From Muribaculaceae bacterium (lineage in GTDB: Bacteria > Bacteroidota > Bacteroidia > Bacteroidales > Muribaculaceae): a stretch of 11,921 nt of DNA. Made by a program: the position numbers and the translations under genes. Of the stretch, positions 1 through 6,353 are shown piece after piece; within the stretch, counting starts at the first letter, position 1; every line of letters begins with the position of its first letter. The notes beneath the pieces were generated by a model, which saw only the letters and a list, made by a program, of their open reading frames with translations, searched no databases and was not told the DNA's origin. Where the stretch lies: positions 1-11,921 of the forward strand of contig JAEEVB010000058.1 of the NCBI GenBank assembly GCA_016287065.1, written 5' to 3'.

Positions 1-1153
1 ACCCCTTTATCTCTCGAACTATTGCATCAACGGGTGCGTCTATTGCCCCTACCACGGCAAGAACCACACCATACCGCGCAAGAAACTCACACAAGACGAA
101 ATCCGTCAAGAGGTTATCGCACTCGAGAAGATGGGTCACAAGCGTCTTGCACTCGAGGCTGGTGAGCATCCAGTGCTCAACCCCATCGAGTACATTCTCG
201 ACTCGATCAAGACCATCTACGACACCAAGGTGGGCAACGGCGCCATACGTCGCGTGAATGTCAACATTGCTGCCACAACCGTCGAGAACTATGCCAAACT
301 CAAGGCTGCCGGCATAGGCACCTACATCCTGTTCCAGGAAACCTATAACAAGGAGAATTACGAGAAACTGCACCCAACTGGTCCCAAGAGCAATTATTGC
401 TACCACACCGAGGCCATGGACCGCGCTATGGAAGGCGGCTGCGACGATGTGGGCATCGGCGTGCTCTACGGACTCACCACCTATCGCTACGACCTCGTGG
501 GCTTGCTCATGCACGCCGAGCACCTTGAAGCCCGCATGGGCGTGGGCCCGCACACCATCAGCGTGCCTCGCATCTGCCCTGCCGACGATATCTCGCTCGA
601 CAACTTCCCCGATGTGCTCCCCGACGAAATCTTCTGCCGCATCGTTGCCATTATTCGCCTGGCTGCTCCCTACACGGGCATGATTATCTCTACCCGTGAG
701 TCGCAGCGCGTGCGCGAACGCGTGCTCGATCTCGGCATCTCTCAAATCAGCGGAGGCTCACGCACCAGCGTGGGTGGCTACACCACTCCTGAGCGCCACG
801 ACGAGACGGCTCAGTTCGATGTGAGCGACCAGCGCACCCTCGACGAGGTCATTGCTTGGCTCCTCGACATCAACTACTTGCCCAGTTTCTGCACCGCATG
901 CTATCGCGAGGGCCGCACTGGCGACCGCTTCATGACGCTCGTCAAGCAGGGTAAGATCAGCCATTGCTGCACACCTAACGCACTCATCACGCTCAAGGAG
1001 TATCTCGAGGACTACGCTTCACCAGCCACACGAGCCAAGGGCGAAGAACTCATTCGCCGCGAACTGGGGTTGCTCCCCAACGAACGCATCCGCACGCTGG
1101 CCACACAGCGCATTTGCGACATCGAGCACGGCGAGCGCGACTTCAGATTCTAA
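1..1153 (+). CDS. hydG: HydG, [FeFe] hydrogenase maturase (radical SAM tyrosine lyase), 5' end cut off by window
   Basis: The reading frame is open from base 2, so this is the 3' part of a gene that begins outside the window; 383 residues are visible and roughly 90 are missing compared with the usual length of about 470. HydG cleaves tyrosine to supply CO and cyanide as an Fe(CO)x(CN) synthon for the H-cluster. Seen here: the radical-SAM motif CX3CX2C at fragment residues 8, 12 and 15 (SNYCINGCVYC), which binds the SAM [4Fe-4S] cluster, and the HydG-specific C-terminal CX2CX22C motif (residues 297, 300 and 323), which holds the auxiliary cluster where the Fe synthon forms. The C-terminal motif separates HydG from the related ThiH and HydE. 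The first ATG in the visible frame (base 131) is internal, because the SAM motif lies upstream of it. hydF follows after 31 bases, and the pair is probably co-transcribed. Confidence 0.96.
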   Translation, partial: PLYLSNYCINGCVYCPYHGKNHTIPRKKLTQDEIRQEVIALEKMGHKRLALEAGEHPVLNPIEYILDSIKTIYDTKVGNGAIRRVNVNIAATTVENYAKLKAAGIGTYILFQETYNKENYEKLHPTGPKSNYCYHTEAMDRAMEGGCDDVGIGVLYGLTTYRYDLVGLLMHAEHLEARMGVGPHTISVPRICPADDISLDNFPDVLPDEIFCRIVAIIRLAAPYTGMIISTRESQRVRERVLDLGISQISGGSRTSVGGYTTPERHDETAQFDVSDQRTLDEVIAWLLDINYLPSFCTACYREGRTGDRFMTLVKQGKISHCCTPNALITLKEYLEDYASPATRAKGEELIRRELGLLPNERIRTLATQRICDIEHGERDFRF

Positions 1154-1184
1154 TCAATTACAACCACTTAACCGACTCATCGTC

Positions 1185-2381
1185 ATGACCAACCTCAATC
1201 AAGCACCGCAAGCCGTCAGGCGGCACATCGCCATCTTTGGCAGGCGCAATGTGGGCAAATCATCACTGCTCAATGCCATCACAGGTCAGCAGGTGGCCAT
1301 CGTCTCGCCCGAGGCTGGCACCACCACCGACCCCGTGAACCGCGCCATGGAAATCCACTCGCTGGGACCTTGCCTGCTTATCGACACGGCTGGTTATGAC
1401 GATGAGGGCAATGTGGGCGAACTGCGCAACGAGCGCACCCGCAAGGTGCTCGACCAGGCCGACATGGCCTTGCTGGTCTTTGACCAGACGCAGGACCTCG
1501 CACTCGAGCGCCAGTGGCTCGACCGACTGCAGCAACTCGATGTGCCTGTGGTGCTGGTGCTCAACAAGGTCGACCTCATCGGCAATCTGCTCCAAGCCAT
1601 CGACCAGGTGCGTCGGGCACTCGGTTTCACTCCCGTTCCCGTCAGCACCACCGACCCGCAAAGCATCGAACGCCTGCAACAAGCCCTGGTCAAGGCTGGT
1701 GGCGGCGATGAGCAACTCAGCCTCACAGGTTCGCTCGCCAAACCGGGCGACACCATTCTGCTCGTCATGCCGCAAGACCCGCAAGCCCCCAAGGGCCGAC
1801 TCATATTGCCACAGGTGCAGACCCTGCGCGACCTGCTCGACAAGCAGTGCATAGCCCTGTGCTGCACCCCTGCCAACATGAAGCAGTGTCTTGACAATCT
1901 CAAGGAGCCGCCATCGCTCATTATCACCGACTCGCAGGTGTTCCGTCAGGTCTATGACATGAAACCCGCTCAGAGCCGCCTCACCTCGTTCTCGGTGCTC
2001 ATGGCGGCCAACAAGGGCGATGTGAAGGTGCTCACACAAGGGGCTCGAGCCATCGACCGCCTCACCCCGCAATCGCGTGTGCTCATCGCCGAGGCCTGCA
2101 CCCACGCCCCCATGAGCGAGGACATAGGCCGCGTGAAAATTCCACGCATCATTCGCCAGCGCGTGGGCGAATCTGTGACCTTCGACATCCGTGCTGGCAA
2201 AGATTTCCCTGCCGACCTGCACCCATACGACCTCATCATTCACTGCGGCGCTTGCATGTTCAACCGCCGCATGATGCTCTCACGCATCGCCAAAGCACGA
2301 CAACAAGGCGTGCCCATCACCAACTACGGCCTTGCCATCGCCCACCTTCAGGGCATCCTCGACAAGGTCACCTTGCCGTGA
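1185..2381 (+). CDS. hydF: HydF, [FeFe] hydrogenase maturation GTPase and scaffold
   Basis: A 398-residue GTPase of normal HydF length. HydF is the scaffold on which the 2Fe subcluster is assembled and from which it is passed to apo-HydA. The N-terminal TrmE/Era-type G domain has the P-loop GRRNVGKS (19-26), the TTT switch (46-48), DTAG (67-70) and NKVD (127-130). A dimerisation region follows, then the C-terminal cluster-binding domain with CxH (C305, H307) and HCxxC (H353, C354, C357). The 45-residue spacing between these two motifs fits the family pattern CxHx(44-53)HCxxC. All cluster ligands are present, so the protein should be functional. The ATG start lies 31 bases after the hydG stop, with no recognisable Shine-Dalgarno site, and the MTNLNQAP leader runs straight into the G domain. 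No poly-T terminator follows. The AT-rich stretch that begins about 20 bases after the stop holds the next gene's promoter. Confidence 0.97.
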   Translation: MTNLNQAPQAVRRHIAIFGRRNVGKSSLLNAITGQQVAIVSPEAGTTTDPVNRAMEIHSLGPCLLIDTAGYDDEGNVGELRNERTRKVLDQADMALLVFDQTQDLALERQWLDRLQQLDVPVVLVLNKVDLIGNLLQAIDQVRRALGFTPVPVSTTDPQSIERLQQALVKAGGGDEQLSLTGSLAKPGDTILLVMPQDPQAPKGRLILPQVQTLRDLLDKQCIALCCTPANMKQCLDNLKEPPSLIITDSQVFRQVYDMKPAQSRLTSFSVLMAANKGDVKVLTQGARAIDRLTPQSRVLIAEACTHAPMSEDIGRVKIPRIIRQRVGESVTFDIRAGKDFPADLHPYDLIIHCGACMFNRRMMLSRIAKARQQGVPITNYGLAIAHLQGILDKVTLP

Positions 2382-2445
2382 AACTATCACCAGAAACCTT
2401 AGCAATCATTTACCATTTACTCTTCTCTTTTCATTTATCACATTG

Positions 2446-2493
2446 TTTTCTTGAAATTGTTAAAATAATAATTATAATATTATTTCAAGAAAA
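2446..2493. repeat. Perfect 12-bp inverted repeat upstream of the lipoprotein gene
   Basis: The arm TTTTCTTGAAAT (2446-2457) and its exact reverse complement (2482-2493) flank a 24-base spacer made almost only of A and T. Within the AT-rich spacer a second, mutually exclusive pairing is possible: AAATAATA (2463-2470) with TATTATTT (2478-2485). The right arm ends 4 bases before the -7 element at 2498-2505 and so lies where the -33 to -7 spacer should be. No T-run follows the right arm, so it does not look like an intrinsic terminator for hydF. An operator for the downstream envelope genes fits better, but this is inference. Confidence 0.6.
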
Positions 2494-2497
2494 TTCC

Positions 2498-2505
2498 TAA
2501 CTTTG
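2498..2505 (+). promoter_or_regulatory. Bacteroidota-type -7 element for the lipoprotein-pldA-DUF4421 genes
   Basis: TAACTTTG matches the TAnnTTTG consensus of the Bacteroidota primary sigma factor exactly. A start of transcription around 2512 would give a leader of about 97 bases before the ATG at 2609. No convincing -33 TTTG is seen at the usual distance, where the sequence is AT-rich and overlaps the inverted repeat. That is compatible with an activator-dependent or repressed promoter. In the leader, GCCTG (2572-2576) can pair with CAGGC just before the ATG (2604-2608), a weak hairpin that could cover the start. Confidence 0.55.
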
Positions 2506-2608
2506 TAGCTTGTTAAAACTTTATTTATCAATAACTATAAGTTATGCGGCCATATTCAAGGGTTTTTATTAGCCTGCAACACATTGGCTGTCAATAATTT
2601 TAACAGGC

Positions 2609-3658
2609 ATGAAACTATTTTTTAAATCTTGCATTCTTACGGTTATCGCCCTGCTGCTTCTCGGGTCGTGCGAAAAAGACGAGCCTAAAGTGAAGCGCAG
2701 AGGTGAGCGCCAAATCTACGTTCTCACCTCCGAAGGTCACATTTATGACCTGATGGGCGACCGCATTATGGAACTCCCTGATTGTGACTATGCGACTGAA
2801 ATCATTAGCGATGGCGATGACTATTTTGTCTCAGGAAAAAACAGCAAGGACAAGATTGGATATTGGAAAAACGGCAAGTGGACCACGCTGCATCTCGACT
2901 TTGTCGATAATGTGAGCCATGAGACGCAGGGCATAGCCAAGTGGGACTACTACATCTACCTCTTTGACTATCCTTACATCTTGAAAAATAGCGGTATTTT
3001 CCCGCTTGACAGCTGTGAGAATTTCAACACCTCGGGCCAATGTATTGCTGTGAGCAACGGCAAGTGCTATCTCGCTGGAATGGAATACCACAACGGCCTG
3101 CCTAACGATGCCGTGCTCTACTATGCGTACAAGGGCCGCTATGCCAAGGCTATCCTCCCCAAACCCAGCAAGGATGTGAGCGGTCACGCCACTACAATTT
3201 ATGCCTACGATACCGACCATACTATCGTAGGCGGCCATGTGGGAACCGAGCCTTGCATTTGGGTCGACAAGGAACTGCGCCTGCTCCCGCGCACCTTTGA
3301 TGCACCTCCCTATGATGCCGACCTTCCCCTTGCACATGTGAGCTCGACCACTTATCTCAATGGCCACATCTATGCTTGCGGCTATGAGGACGATGAAGAC
3401 CACAACATGCACGCTGTGCTGTGGGTTGATGGTGTGCCACAACACATTCATTCAGGACGCCAGGAAAAAATCATATTTTCTCTTGCCGAAGAGCTAATTG
3501 CCTATGGCGATGATTTATACATGCTCTCTTTTGAGTGCTACGAATCTAAATTGCCAAATGGCGAGACTGATACTAAGCTTGATATCTTTATTTGGATGAA
3601 CGACAGGATCATCGCCAAGTACAATAAAATCGATATTATAAATTTCACTGTGGTATAA
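2609..3658 (+). CDS. Predicted surface lipoprotein with beta-propeller-like repeats
   Basis: A 349-residue protein with a lipoprotein signal peptide: a positive start, a hydrophobic stretch at 9-18, and lipobox LGSC with the lipidated Cys at 21. The residues after it, E-K-D-E, match the K(D/E)2 lipoprotein export signal described in Bacteroidota, so transport to the cell surface is likely. The mature part shows a degenerate repeat. Each unit runs from a short strand such as YFVSG, YLAGM, IVGGH or IYACG to an aromatic-rich strand such as YWKNGKW, LYYAYKG, IWVDKE, LWVDGV or IWMNDR. Units start near residues 36, 70, 115, 151, 203, 251 and 300, about 35-50 residues apart, which suggests a six- or seven-bladed propeller. 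I do not recognise the family and see no catalytic motif; a ligand- or protein-binding role is inference. First gene of a probable three-gene unit; pldA starts 31 bases later. Its GC content is visibly lower than that of the hyd genes. Confidence 0.8.
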   Translation: MKLFFKSCILTVIALLLLGSCEKDEPKVKRRGERQIYVLTSEGHIYDLMGDRIMELPDCDYATEIISDGDDYFVSGKNSKDKIGYWKNGKWTTLHLDFVDNVSHETQGIAKWDYYIYLFDYPYILKNSGIFPLDSCENFNTSGQCIAVSNGKCYLAGMEYHNGLPNDAVLYYAYKGRYAKAILPKPSKDVSGHATTIYAYDTDHTIVGGHVGTEPCIWVDKELRLLPRTFDAPPYDADLPLAHVSSTTYLNGHIYACGYEDDEDHNMHAVLWVDGVPQHIHSGRQEKIIFSLAEELIAYGDDLYMLSFECYESKLPNGETDTKLDIFIWMNDRIIAKYNKIDIINFTVV

Positions 3659-3689
3659 TTCATTAGACAATAAATAAACAACAATAGAA

Positions 3690-4538
3690 ATGAAACTTTT
3701 TTCTAGAATTCTTTTATTAATAGCGTTTTTCGTGGTTTCTTCCAGTGCCAAGGCACAAATCACTCACATTGGCAAGGACGAGACGAAATTCAATGTCGAC
3801 AGCATTATGCATGACTTTGACAACCGTCCGTTCTTTGGCATCTACAAAGACAATTATTTTGTAGGTGGTACAGCCTTGAACCACAAGCCCACCGAGTTCA
3901 ATAGCGATGTGAAGTTCCAGATCAGTTTCCGTCAGCGATTGACCAAATCAATTCTTCCCTTACACAGCCACTTGTTCTTGAGTTACTCGCAAAAGGCCAT
4001 GTGGAATGTCTTTGAGGAGTCGCTGCCCTTCCACGACCTGAACTTCAACCCCGGAATCGGCATTCAGGCGCCTATTTTTGCAAAAGACCGACTAGTGGGT
4101 AGTGCCCTGATTATGGTTGAGCATGAATCCAACGGCCGTGATGGTGAGGCGTCGCGCAGCTGGAATAAAATCTCGTTTGCCGGTTCGGCCTTCATCGACC
4201 GCCACCTCATGGTGCATGCCAAAGCATGGATTCCCATCATCGACGGACAGCAGAACAAGGATATTCTCAAATATAGCGGTATTTTCCAGGCTGGTGCCCA
4301 GTTTGTTTCGAACAACAAGCGTTGGGTGGCCGATGTCACCTTTGTGAAGCGTCAAGGCTGGAATTTCAACTTCAACACAATCGTCAATGTGGGTTTCCGC
4401 ATCCGCGAGAAGGACAACCAGTTCCTCATGCTGCATTTCTACGACGGATATGGCGAGAATATGCTTGACTATAACAAGTATCACTGCCGTCTGCGTCTGG
4501 GACTTCTCATTCGTCCCTCATTCTTCAGCGATTTCTAA
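3690..4538 (+). CDS. pldA: Outer-membrane phospholipase A (PldA/OMPLA family)
   Basis: A 282-residue protein with a signal peptide (cleavage probably after AKA at 20-22) and a C-terminal Phe, as usual for outer-membrane barrels. It carries the PldA signature: the YSQKAMWN strand (99-106), then HESNG with H145 and S147, then SRSWN with N159. The spacing H-x-S-x11-N is identical to the catalytic His142/Ser144/Asn156 of E. coli OMPLA. R150 and S155 sit where the E. coli calcium/oxyanion residues R147 and S152 are. The conserved DGYGENMLDYN segment (252-262) near the C-terminus also fits. The enzyme hydrolyses phospholipids that reach the outer leaflet of the outer membrane and is normally a calcium-dependent dimer. 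Gaps of 31 bases to the lipoprotein gene and 43 bases to the DUF4421 gene suggest co-transcription. The start codon is preceded by an A-rich leader without a Shine-Dalgarno sequence. Confidence 0.93.
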   Translation: MKLFSRILLLIAFFVVSSSAKAQITHIGKDETKFNVDSIMHDFDNRPFFGIYKDNYFVGGTALNHKPTEFNSDVKFQISFRQRLTKSILPLHSHLFLSYSQKAMWNVFEESLPFHDLNFNPGIGIQAPIFAKDRLVGSALIMVEHESNGRDGEASRSWNKISFAGSAFIDRHLMVHAKAWIPIIDGQQNKDILKYSGIFQAGAQFVSNNKRWVADVTFVKRQGWNFNFNTIVNVGFRIREKDNQFLMLHFYDGYGENMLDYNKYHCRLRLGLLIRPSFFSDF

Positions 4539-4581
4539 GTCCCCAATCAAGCCTGAACCATCAATCTATACTTAGTAGATT

Positions 4582-5829
4582 ATGAAACATTGCATCTTGA
4601 TACTGATTGCCGCATGCTGCACGACAATGATGTCGTGGGGGCAGACGATGGTGCACGACACGGTGCAGGTTTCCCTGCAGCATGGCCAAGACACGCTGCA
4701 AAAAGAGGTGACACAGCAACTGTCCGACACGGCGCAGCACATGAACAAGTGGCAGAAATTCAAGGCCGGCATCATGCAGCGCATCGATGCCAAACTCAAC
4801 GAGCCCTACGACACCACGCGCGACAACCGCTACTGGTGGCGAGCCATGAAACATGGCAAAATCAATTTCAAAGACTCCACCATGGGTTATCCCAAGTTTG
4901 TGATGTTCTGCTACAACACCTATAAATGGGGCGACCGTATTTTCAACAGCTACGACACTGCCTATGTGAAGAGCACCGGCAAAAACTGGAAACTCATCCT
5001 CAAGTCCGACAACTGGCTCGATTCCTACATTGGCCGCACCAACGAAGGTTATCGTTATGTGATGAACAGCAACCTTGTGTCTAACATCGGTTTGTCACTG
5101 TCATTCATGGCGGTAAGTGTCGGTTACTCGATAGGTGTGAGCAACCTGATTCATGGTCGCAAAGTGTCGGATAAGATCGACTTCTCGTTCACCTGTGCAC
5201 GGTTTACTGCCGATGCCTACTATTGGGAAAACAAGAACGACATGAATATTACTGTTAACGCTAAAGTCGAAGGCGAGAAAATACGGACATCAACCCGACA
5301 ACCTGGCATGATTCGCAAGGCAATGGGTCTCACGGCCTATTATTTCTTCAACAACCGCCGTTATTCCCAATCAGCGGCTTATTGCTTCTCAAAGTACCAG
5401 AAGCGCAGCGCCGGCTCATGGCTGGCAGGTTTTAGCCTGCAACACTACGATGTGAAGCTTGATGAAGAGCACTTCCCTAACGAAGTTACCTTCGAAGATG
5501 GCGAAACAGTAAAAGTGAATACTCGCATCCTGTATAACGATTACTGCCTGCTCTTCGGCTACGGCTATAACTGGGTGCTTGGGCGCAAGTGGCTCCTCAA
5601 TTTCACACTCACACCTTATTTAGGCTACCGCTACCACCACTTCAAAAGCGAAGATTCACCAAGTTCGTTCTCGCTCAACATACGCGCACGAGTAGGCGCC
5701 GTCTACAACCACAAACAATTCTTTGTTGGGCTGCAAGCCTTTGGCGACCATCATCGCTATAAAAGCGACAGCGACCGCCTGGTCAATTCCTTGCTCGACT
5801 TCTCGGTATTGGCAGGAATCAGGTTTTAA
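4582..5829 (+). CDS. DUF4421 family outer-membrane beta-barrel protein
   Basis: A 415-residue protein with a signal peptide (hydrophobic 4-18, cleavage near SWG at 20) and a C-terminal Phe after a strand-like LDFSVLAGIRF end, both typical of outer-membrane proteins. The sequence between about 120 and 415 resembles the Bacteroidota family DUF4421: YDTAYVKSTGKNWKL (124-138) with SDNW at 142-145, and the FNNRRYSQSAAY and QKRSAGSWLAG segments (256-267, 273-283). Alternating polar and aromatic strands follow to the end. Residues 22-100 form a polar, probably helical periplasmic segment (QKEVTQQL, NKWQKFKAGIMQRIDAK). The function of the family is not known to me; transport or envelope upkeep would be guesses. 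It closes the probable lipoprotein-pldA-DUF4421 unit. No terminator is seen right after it: the next 36 bases are AT-rich and lead into an efflux-adaptor remnant. Confidence 0.82.
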   Translation: MKHCILILIAACCTTMMSWGQTMVHDTVQVSLQHGQDTLQKEVTQQLSDTAQHMNKWQKFKAGIMQRIDAKLNEPYDTTRDNRYWWRAMKHGKINFKDSTMGYPKFVMFCYNTYKWGDRIFNSYDTAYVKSTGKNWKLILKSDNWLDSYIGRTNEGYRYVMNSNLVSNIGLSLSFMAVSVGYSIGVSNLIHGRKVSDKIDFSFTCARFTADAYYWENKNDMNITVNAKVEGEKIRTSTRQPGMIRKAMGLTAYYFFNNRRYSQSAAYCFSKYQKRSAGSWLAGFSLQHYDVKLDEEHFPNEVTFEDGETVKVNTRILYNDYCLLFGYGYNWVLGRKWLLNFTLTPYLGYRYHHFKSEDSPSSFSLNIRARVGAVYNHKQFFVGLQAFGDHHRYKSDSDRLVNSLLDFSVLAGIRF

Positions 5830-5865
5830 GTAAAAAGATTTTTAACCATTACAATCAATATTAAT

Positions 5866-6152
5866 ATGAAAAATAAAACTATCATTTGGGCAGCAATAGT
5901 TGGCACTACTGTCAGTATGCTGACGGCGTGCAAACTCGACATGCCGTGGAAAAGGAGCAATCGTTTGAAACGATTACTGTAGATACTACCAGCATTGTGC
6001 TGCCCATCAAATTCAGTGCAAAGATGAAAGGTCAGGCCGATGTGACGATATCGCCTCAGGTGAGTGGTCAGCTGATGAGAATATGCGTTACCGAAGGTCA
6101 GCAAGTGATCAAAGGCCAGACACTTTTTGTGATTGACTCCCGCAATGCTCAA
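5866..6152 (+). pseudogene. Remnant of RND efflux periplasmic adaptor (MFP/HlyD-type) lipoprotein gene, frameshifted and truncated
   Basis: The ATG at 5866 opens a lipoprotein signal peptide (MKNKTIIW..., lipobox LTAC with Cys at residue 22) but this frame stops at codon 39. From about 5931 the next frame (-1) continues the protein: ETITVDTTSIVLPIKF, then the lipoyl/barrel-sandwich entry ISPQVSGQL, VTEGQQVIKGQTLFVID, the hallmark of membrane-fusion adaptors of AcrA/MexA type. A one-base deletion (or two-base insertion) near 5929-5940 would explain the switch. After FVID at about 6135 the adaptor similarity ends, and a different gene's tail follows in another frame. About 300 residues, including the alpha-hairpin and membrane-proximal domains, are missing, so no working adaptor can be made. 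The exact end is uncertain within about 6131-6153. Confidence 0.8.
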
Positions 6153-6239
6153 CGCACAGCTCAACGAAGCCATCAACATGTATAATGGCGCACAGGCGGT
6201 CATCGCCCTCTACATCGCCCTCGGCGGCGGCACAAAATA
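6145..6239 (+). pseudogene. Remnant: C-terminal end of a TolC-like outer-membrane efflux protein gene
   Basis: In the frame starting at 6145 the DNA encodes about 30 residues, LNAQLNEAINMYNGAQ followed by VIALYIALGGGTK and a stop at 6237-6239. This is the typical last helix of TolC/OprM-type efflux channels, whose C-termini usually read like A-x-L-x-L-Y-x-A-L-G-G-G. It lies directly behind the adaptor fragment and in a different frame. In RND operons of Bacteroidota the order is adaptor, pump, outer-membrane channel. An internal deletion that kept only the two outer ends of such an operon explains the arrangement. The ATG at 6145 is most likely an internal Met codon of the original gene and not a start. 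The family assignment rests on this short motif and its context. Confidence 0.7.
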
Positions 6240-6262
6240 AATCAGTAACCAGCAAAGAAATT

Positions 6263-6299
6263 AAAGCGGTGCAGGACTCTTGAGGTTCTGCACCGCTTT
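6263..6299. terminator. Strong hairpin between convergent genes, probable bidirectional terminator
   Basis: AAAGCGGTGCAG (6263-6274) is an exact reverse complement of 6288-6299. A G-T and an A-T pair can extend the 12-bp stem to 14, closing a small loop. On the - strand the stem is followed by TTTAATTTCTTT, a U-rich tail that suits termination of hydA2, whose stop is about 55 bases upstream on that strand. On the + strand the tail (TTTGTTATG) is weaker but would still block read-through from the efflux remnant. A second, weaker inverted repeat, TTTGTG/CACAAA at 6331-6349, lies just behind the hydA2 stop. Confidence 0.85.
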
Positions 6300-6353
6300 G
6301 TTATGCGTTCCACCTGCTATGTGGCAAATCTTTGTGGCTGTGTCACAAACAGG

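Noticed and set aside
2382..2500. The inverted repeat at 2446-2493 as a terminator for hydF
   Set aside because: The stem is AT-rich with a 24-base loop and no T-run follows; its position next to a -7 element fits a regulatory site better.
2986..3002. A 15-base match, ATAGCGGTATTTTCC, shared with 4273-4287 in pldA
   Set aside because: Both copies encode LK-x-SGIF by chance in different protein contexts; there is no flanking similarity or third copy to suggest a repeat element.
6145..6239. A short independent gene from the ATG at 6145
   Set aside because: The peptide is the standard last helix of a TolC-like channel, and the ATG fits an internal Met of that family; a deletion remnant explains it.
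6303..6353. A small + strand gene starting near 6303, just after the 6263-6299 hairpin
   Set aside because: The frame runs on through hydA2 antisense, has no promoter or family signal, and its only support is length.
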